The position numbers were made by a program, and so were the translations under genes. The notes beneath the pieces are model-generated. The model worked only from the letters and a program-made list of their open reading frames with translations. It was not told the origin of the DNA and did not search any database. From Solenopsis invicta (Eukaryota > Arthropoda > Insecta > Hymenoptera > Formicidae), in the NCBI RefSeq assembly GCF_016802725.1, contig NC_052664.1, positions 30,583,275 through 30,647,274 on the forward strand: DNA of 64,000 nucleotides, read 5' to 3'. Below, piece by piece: positions 58,160 to 64,000 of this stretch (position 1 is the first letter of the stretch; each line of letters begins with the position of its first letter).

Positions 58160-58830
58160 AGCTGGTTAGCATGGCAGCCGGTTTTCTGACGGACGACCGC
58201 CCATATCTACGGAATGCCGATAAAAAAAGACGATCGGTGGGCAGGGCCTTAAAGAACCGGGGAGGATAGGCGCGCGCGCTTACGTCATCCTACAACGTGG
58301 ATTAAGCCGTAAAGGCGCGTTCGCACGGCGCCGAAGATATGGTCGAACGGATGGACGGGTGGACGGGTGGACGGGCGGACGAACGTACGAACGAACGAAC
58401 GTACGAACGAACGAGGTCCCTGGGTCGCGTGTGCGTCGCTGCCGACGCTGCCACGGTGCGAAGTAAACGATTTCTCGGAGAGGTCATTGAGCTTGATAGG
58501 GCGCGGGCGGCCGCCATCTTCCAGAACGTTAAAACCACTTCGACGCGCTCCCATAAACGAGCGGTCGGCGCGGCGCGACGCGACGCGACGCGGTAATCCG
58601 CGCTATCCTACCAATCAAAATTATTGAGCAACCGCCGACGTACAAGACCGGTCCTGTGTGTGCGAAGAAACGAAGGAAATAAAACATGCCCGAACGATCC
58701 CGGCGATATCATCGTAGCATCAATGAAGGAGAGGAAGGCAAGATGGCGGATCGAGAAGAAGCCACGTGTCTTGCGGGAAATTATCGAGTGTACGGAGCTC
58801 GTCGCGGCTCGTGCTCTCGATTTCTTTTTT
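58160..58830. promoter_or_regulatory. CpG-rich patch 4, possible first exon or promoter
   Basis: The densest CpG region of the window, with GGCGCGGCGC-type sequence and short tandem repeats. On the minus strand GATGAC|GTAAGC at 58284/58285 is a fair splice donor, so this could be a non-coding first exon of zfh1. On the plus strand an ATG opens 72 codons (58686-58904) that run into T-rich sequence and look non-coding. Confidence 0.4.
58352..58414 (+). repeat. Tandem short repeat (GGACGGGT then GAAC units)
   Basis: Three units of GGACGGGT/GGACGGGC are followed by about nine GAAC/GTAC tetramer units. It is embedded in CpG-rich patch 4. Confidence 0.9.
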
Positions 58831-59601
58831 TTTTCTTCTTCTTTCTACTTGAGCAAGCTCATCATTCAAGTATCGCAACGTTTCGTAACTGGCAACATTT
58901 ATGATTCTTCGTGTCTTCACGAAGAAGTCTTAAAAATTAGAAATTAAATGAAGATTATAGATATGTTATCTCTTGGCCTTTTTGTTAGCCTCTCTTTACG
59001 AAAGCAACTTTTTTTCCATCCGCTTAATAGTTCGGAAATGATTAGTATTCCGATATAAATAATCTGTTACATATTGATGTAAATGTTTTAGAGTGTCTGC
59101 TGATAACGAGTTAGAAAACAAGACGCGCGTATACTATGAAAATAGGTAAAACAGATTACACCATTCGTTTATCACATATACGAACATGAACGTTGTCGTA
59201 AAATCGTTATCTGTGGGAGGAATATTGACGCGTTTCTCAATTAGCAAGAAAAATGTTCGGATAATATTGAGCACGATTTTATCTGTTCAGAGTCGCGTGA
59301 GAGTCGTATATTATCTTACGCAGGCCGTATCAGAAAACTCTCACGCTGTTTCTAAAACCAAAAAGAGTGACACTTGATATAGTATATGTACATGGAAATA
59401 ACAATTTTGAAAGAAGCGCAGATCTGAAAACATCATAATTATGTTGAACTATTTAAAAAGTTGTATCGGATGTTTAACTTTGTTGCTAGAATGTCAAAAC
59501 TGTTAGCAGCGACATTATCACGCCTGGACGTCCTATATAATTATTTTGATGGGCCAACATAAAATTATTTTCTGATTTGTATCTAGCTAAATTTTTTAAC
59601 G

Positions 59602-60027
59602 CTGCACCAGAAAAAAATTTTTTTGAATGAAAAAAATACATTTTCTTAAAAGTTTTGATGTTTATTCTGTTCGAGTAAAAATATTTATTTTTAAGTAAAT
59701 GTAGACATATTACCTCAAGTATATAACTTTGTGTTTTTACATTTTTTACATTTACATAATAATTTTACAAATAAGCTAATAATATTATTAAGCTTAATTA
59801 AAATATTTTCTTAGATTTGATTATCTTGAATACAGAAATAGTCTAACAATAAATAATTTTCTAGAACTGCAAGAAAAACTCATTACTTCATTAAAAATTA
59901 TTTCTTCATTTTATTTACATAAATATTTCAATTAAGACATTATTAAATTGGTTGAAAGTAAATAAGCTATTAGAATTAAATAATTTTTTGTGTTGAATTT
60001 TTTTTGTTTTTTTCTGTTAGTGTGCAG
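59602..60027. repeat. MITE with CTGCACCAGAAAAAAA ends
   Basis: The left end CTGCACCAGAAAAAAATTTT and the right end TTTTTTTCTGTTAGTGTGCAG are imperfect inverted repeats 426 bp apart, with an AT-rich interior and no ORF. Confidence 0.55.
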
Positions 60028-63000
60028 TAAAATTGTTCTTCCCGTGCAATGAAAATTTGAGTTGTATGTCCTTTTAATCATGGAAAAAAAGATTTGTTAA
60101 AACAACTTAGGACTTCATTGATTCAGCAGATTCTTAGCTCGTCCATTGTCTTCAATCATAGTTTCTTTGTCGTATTTAATCAACAAATTAAATCTCCTTA
60201 CTTATAATTACATATCAAGCTCACGCAGCAAGCTTTATTTTTGCTGAATCATCTACTTTTTCCGTGTAAAAAAAATATTTAATTCTTACAGAATATAGGA
60301 TTAAAATAGCGTTTATTTGCATATACCGTAAAAAAATCATTCCCCCGCATTAAATAAAATTGATGCAATACGATGACATATTGCAGAGATAAAAAAGTAC
60401 AAAAAGTCACAAAAAATACATATATGTACTGCATACTGGTCCATTCATTCCGCTTTGAAACACAGAATGAACATTATCGTCTCACGAGAACAATGCGTTT
60501 GCTCATGCATGTGGATGCACGCGTTGCATAAACAGCAGTAAACAGCATCGAATTTCGGCCTGTTCGAGAGAAGTACGTCAAAGAAAGTTGTTCGATCAAA
60601 TTTCTCGCAAGATATGACAGGTAACACTGGTTAATCACTTTTATTGTAATTGCCTCTCCTATCTTCATTTGACTGAGCAAAATTTTACTATATTTTTTTG
60701 TTGAAAACATGCGAAAATAATCTCTGTATTAACCTTTACAGGGTGAGAAGCCACTGTAGTGGCGTTGAAAAGCAATATCATATTTTAAAATGAGGAATAA
60801 AATAATAAATGTTACTCAAAGAAAGGCTATCAGATTTTTTAAATAGATTTCCCTGTTCTTTAAAAGTCGAAACTATTGCAGCGCAATTAAGAAGGTTGTT
60901 ACACGCTTGAAAATAAAGCTCGATGACCATGTAACGGTTTGAATTCTTACTATTTGTAAATACTGCGAACCTTTTCATTCCAAAATGAAACACAACGAAA
61001 ATAAGTATAACTTTTATTGCTTATTACTTATTTGCATCGTTCTTTCATATTACCTTTGTATGTTTTTTTTAGAAAGAGAAAATTCTTTTCGCCAATTCTC
61101 CGCTTTGATAAACTTAAAACATTTGATAGATATATAGATACAGAGTACAGAATAGCGGGAAATTTCTTTATGTTCGATTATTTTTTTCACGTATATGGTT
61201 CACGCAAAACTATCTAAATTTAGCCGCGTGAGACAGTCACAGAAACAACTGGCGCTTTGCAATCCACGCGCAACTTTTGTTTGGCTCTTATAGCCGTAAA
61301 GACGAAAATAAGAGCCGCCAATATTCGAGCGCCAATATTAGGAATAGTTAAATATTTTCGTACGGGGCACGACTTTCGTTGCTACCTGACTCGGTGTGTA
61401 ATCGCCGGTCACACATCCGCGCCCGCGCGCCATATCAGACGCCACTCCGTATTTGCAACGTGGAAAATACGCAGAGTTGATTATTGGCTTTCCGCGAGTT
61501 TCGGGTTACGTGCCTCGCCGATCTTCGGAGATCGACATCAACACGATCGTTAAAATTCAAATTACTTGCGAAAATGCAGTTCTTTTACATCTCTGTTATT
61601 CATGCGGCGAGAGGATTTTAAGGATTCTTGAATTTCCCTACCCTTCCCATAATATGATTAGTATTATGGAATCTCTAGGTGCATCTTTCTTATAACATTA
61701 TCGGATGTCTCTTTTTTTTCGTCATTATTTAAATTTTATGATTTTAAAAATTTTATAAACTAAAAATTGGACAGATTTAATTTCGAATAACGATTACAAA
61801 TAAAAATAAACTTATTCTTGAATTTAAAAAATCAGATTTCTTTATGCAATAAAAAGTATTGATTCAGGATTTGTCCTGATCATAAATATATTTTCAATTC
61901 TAGATTTTTTCGAAATTTTTTCGAAGGAATATCAGACTACTCTTTTCAGATTTCTAGCCATTTTAAAAATTACATGTTACTTTTTTCCACGAAAGCAATC
62001 GTTTAATAAAATTTTAATGAAAACGAACTAGTCTCATTGTAAAAAGAATCTCTGTTAGAACTTTTTTGACGGAGTAAAAGGTAATGACATTAGAAAACTA
62101 CGATTAAATTTTCGAATTAAAATGAAGTAAGAAATAATATAACAGAAACTTCTTTTAATTATAATCTCAACCTATTTGAAAAATTATTTAACACTATTTT
62201 GCAGATTTGTAATTACTAAAGGTATAAATTTTTTTAAAGAAAGAAAGCAATTTTTTATATAAGAATCTTTTCAAAAAAACATACGATGCTAGTTCGTACA
62301 GTCTTCTTGGTTTTCAGAAAAGTTTAGAAAATTTTTGTATTGTAAATATACTTTTTAAACACTCGTTAAATTTGGTTCTGTTGTAATATATTTATAAACA
62401 AAATTAAAATTATGTTCATTATTATTTTATCAATAAAAATTAATATTGCTTATTGTCATTTTAAAATTAGTTTTTGGAGCAAAATTAACATTGTGAATAT
62501 TCGATACTCTGATTATAATTTCACCAATAAAAGATTGTCTGCAGAATAAGGGTAATGACAAGGGTAATTAAAGTATAAAAGCAAGTTAATGCGATATATA
62601 AATCTAATTATTATCTCAGTCAATTTCTTCTCTTTTGTCAATAGTTTTCTAAATTATCTAAGTTGTTTGTATGTATATCAATGAGAACTATCAGTATCAT
62701 AGAGTCAGTTAATAATAATTATCATGGCGTTCAATACATGGAGTCAAGAATCAATTCTTTTCCTGTATAATCAGTGTTATGCGACTAATCGTACTTACGA
62801 ACGATGAGTGACGATGGGCCTACCAAGGTCTAGATAAACCGGTGACGTCTATATCGCGAGAATGGTAAGACTCATTAATGAGTAAATCGGCCAAGGTGGA
62901 TCTTACGTTCTTTGTGCGTGTGTACAAGGCGAAAGGAATGAAGACAATAAATGGGACGGTGTTACGCAAATATGGGTTAATTTAGCGAATAAAAAAACGA

Positions 63001-64000
63001 AGCTGTCAACACACAATATCGAATTCTACATTTCAATTTAGCTTAATTTTTGAAACACTTCGTTTCAATCTGTTAAAATAAACAAATCAAATATAATTTT
63101 TTTACGTCAAATAAGGTCCAAATAAAGTAAACCCAAAATACTCTCTCACTTTCCTCATTATATAACGCAGTATATTTTTATATTGATTTTAAGTCTATTC
63201 AGCATTTTATGTACATGAAAAAATAGTTTAAATTATTTCTTTTTTTAAAAAAATGGAAAGTATATCTAAAATAACGGAAAATTTCATTTTAACTGCCTTA
63301 ATATATCAGTACAGAATGTTATTAACGATTGTATAAAAGTCTAATTTTTCTCAAAGTGCGTATCTTTGTAGAATTAGATTACATCATTGAAAGAGTTTCA
63401 TTTATCATGAAATAACAAACTATTTTATAGCGTAGCAAAACTTTACAATTTCATTGTGATGGTCCGTCCGTTCGTAAGATTTTTCAAAAATAAATAAGTT
63501 TTTCAATCTTTGTTTTTAACAGATATCTAAGACCTCAGCTACATCAAAGTAAAACTTAAATTAAATCAATTAATTGTAAAGAGACCAAAAGTTAAGGGCA
63601 ATAAAATGTTTTTAACAAAGTTTTTCCAATTACACAAAAATTGTTCACTTAACTATTTAGATCTGTTACAAAAAGATTTATTAAGAACTGTTATCTGATT
63701 TAACTTGCTTTTGTACTTTAAATGTACGAAATTCGTGACAAGAACGAGGACGATTTTTTTGGTCGCGAGACAAAATATATGTGATTTTTCTTTATAGGGG
63801 ATATTATCTGGGAACGATGCTGAGCCGGTATCGATTTTCGCGAAACAGGAGACGGTGGACAGTCGACAGTGGAAGTCAATCGCAGATGCCGCCTCGTTCA
63901 TTAAATGCCGCCTTATATCACACAGGCGATATAGGTCGCGCACGTGCAGCGGCACGCGTTCTGCGAATTTTCCGCGACTCATCGAGTCGAAAACCAGATG
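60028..64000. other. zfh1-distal flank with three GC-richer islands
   Basis: No gene was recognised. Most of it is AT-rich. Three islands stand out: 61220-61560, 62650-62990 and 63790-64000. The first contains a minus-strand ATG opening MARGRGCVTGDYTPSQ before a donor-like CAG|GTAGCA. The second contains a strong minus-strand donor TTC|GTAAGT. Either could be an upstream exon or an enhancer. Confidence 0.4.

Noticed and set aside
58285..58627. ORFs of 78-89 codons on both strands around the GAAC repeat
   Set aside because: They contain translations of the tandem repeat (VRSFVRSFVR, ERTNERT) and have no other support.

Overview
The window is insect nuclear DNA, most likely from a hymenopteran such as an ant. 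Genes are split by short AT-rich introns with ordinary GT-AG sites. Intergenic DNA is very AT-rich, with isolated CpG-rich patches at promoters and many small palindromic transposon remnants. The proteins read best as insect orthologues of conserved eukaryotic genes. No bacterial operon, CRISPR array, rRNA or tRNA was seen. Species assignment is inference from style and content only.

Layout from left to right. 331-1652 (-) holds the first two coding exons of a UPF0489/C5orf22-like gene that runs off the left edge. 3615-8293 (-) is DDX20/Gemin3, head to head with WBP11 (9229-11980, +). 13146-18316 (+) is a glutamine-rich protein with two ADAR-type double-stranded-RNA-binding domains and no deaminase, a DIP1-like candidate. 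20307-21434 (+) is IFT22/RABL5, convergent with bifunctional CoA synthase (21622-23690, -), which is head to head with WDR36/UTP21 (24275-27200, +). WDR36 converges on the nucleoporin NDC1 (27803-29548, -), which is head to head with TRAPPC12 (31324-32922, +). The right half is dominated by zfh1/ZEB (40693-46898, -). Its probable 3' UTR is about 7 kb and ends near 33.6 kb. Upstream of it lie about 17 kb with no confident gene.

The genes are mostly housekeeping. Several act in RNA metabolism: DDX20 in SMN-dependent snRNP assembly, WBP11 in splicing, WDR36 in 18S rRNA processing, and the dsRNA-binding protein. I see no sign that they form one pathway; the clear arrangements are divergent promoters and convergent 3' ends. 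The exception is zfh1, a developmental transcription factor with a very long 3' UTR, large introns and a large flanking region carrying several CpG-rich patches that may be promoters or enhancers.

The least explained material is: a three-copy 110-125 bp hairpin element, one copy nested inside a larger two-copy foldback element; a hAT-type element with an exact 8-bp target duplication in a zfh1 intron; several near-perfect hairpins upstream of zfh1; a pair of small orphan ORFs at 47.7-48.1 kb; and a possible cassette or terminal exon in the dsRNA-binding gene. Exon boundaries were derived by hand from splice consensus, reading phase and family similarity, without alignment tools.
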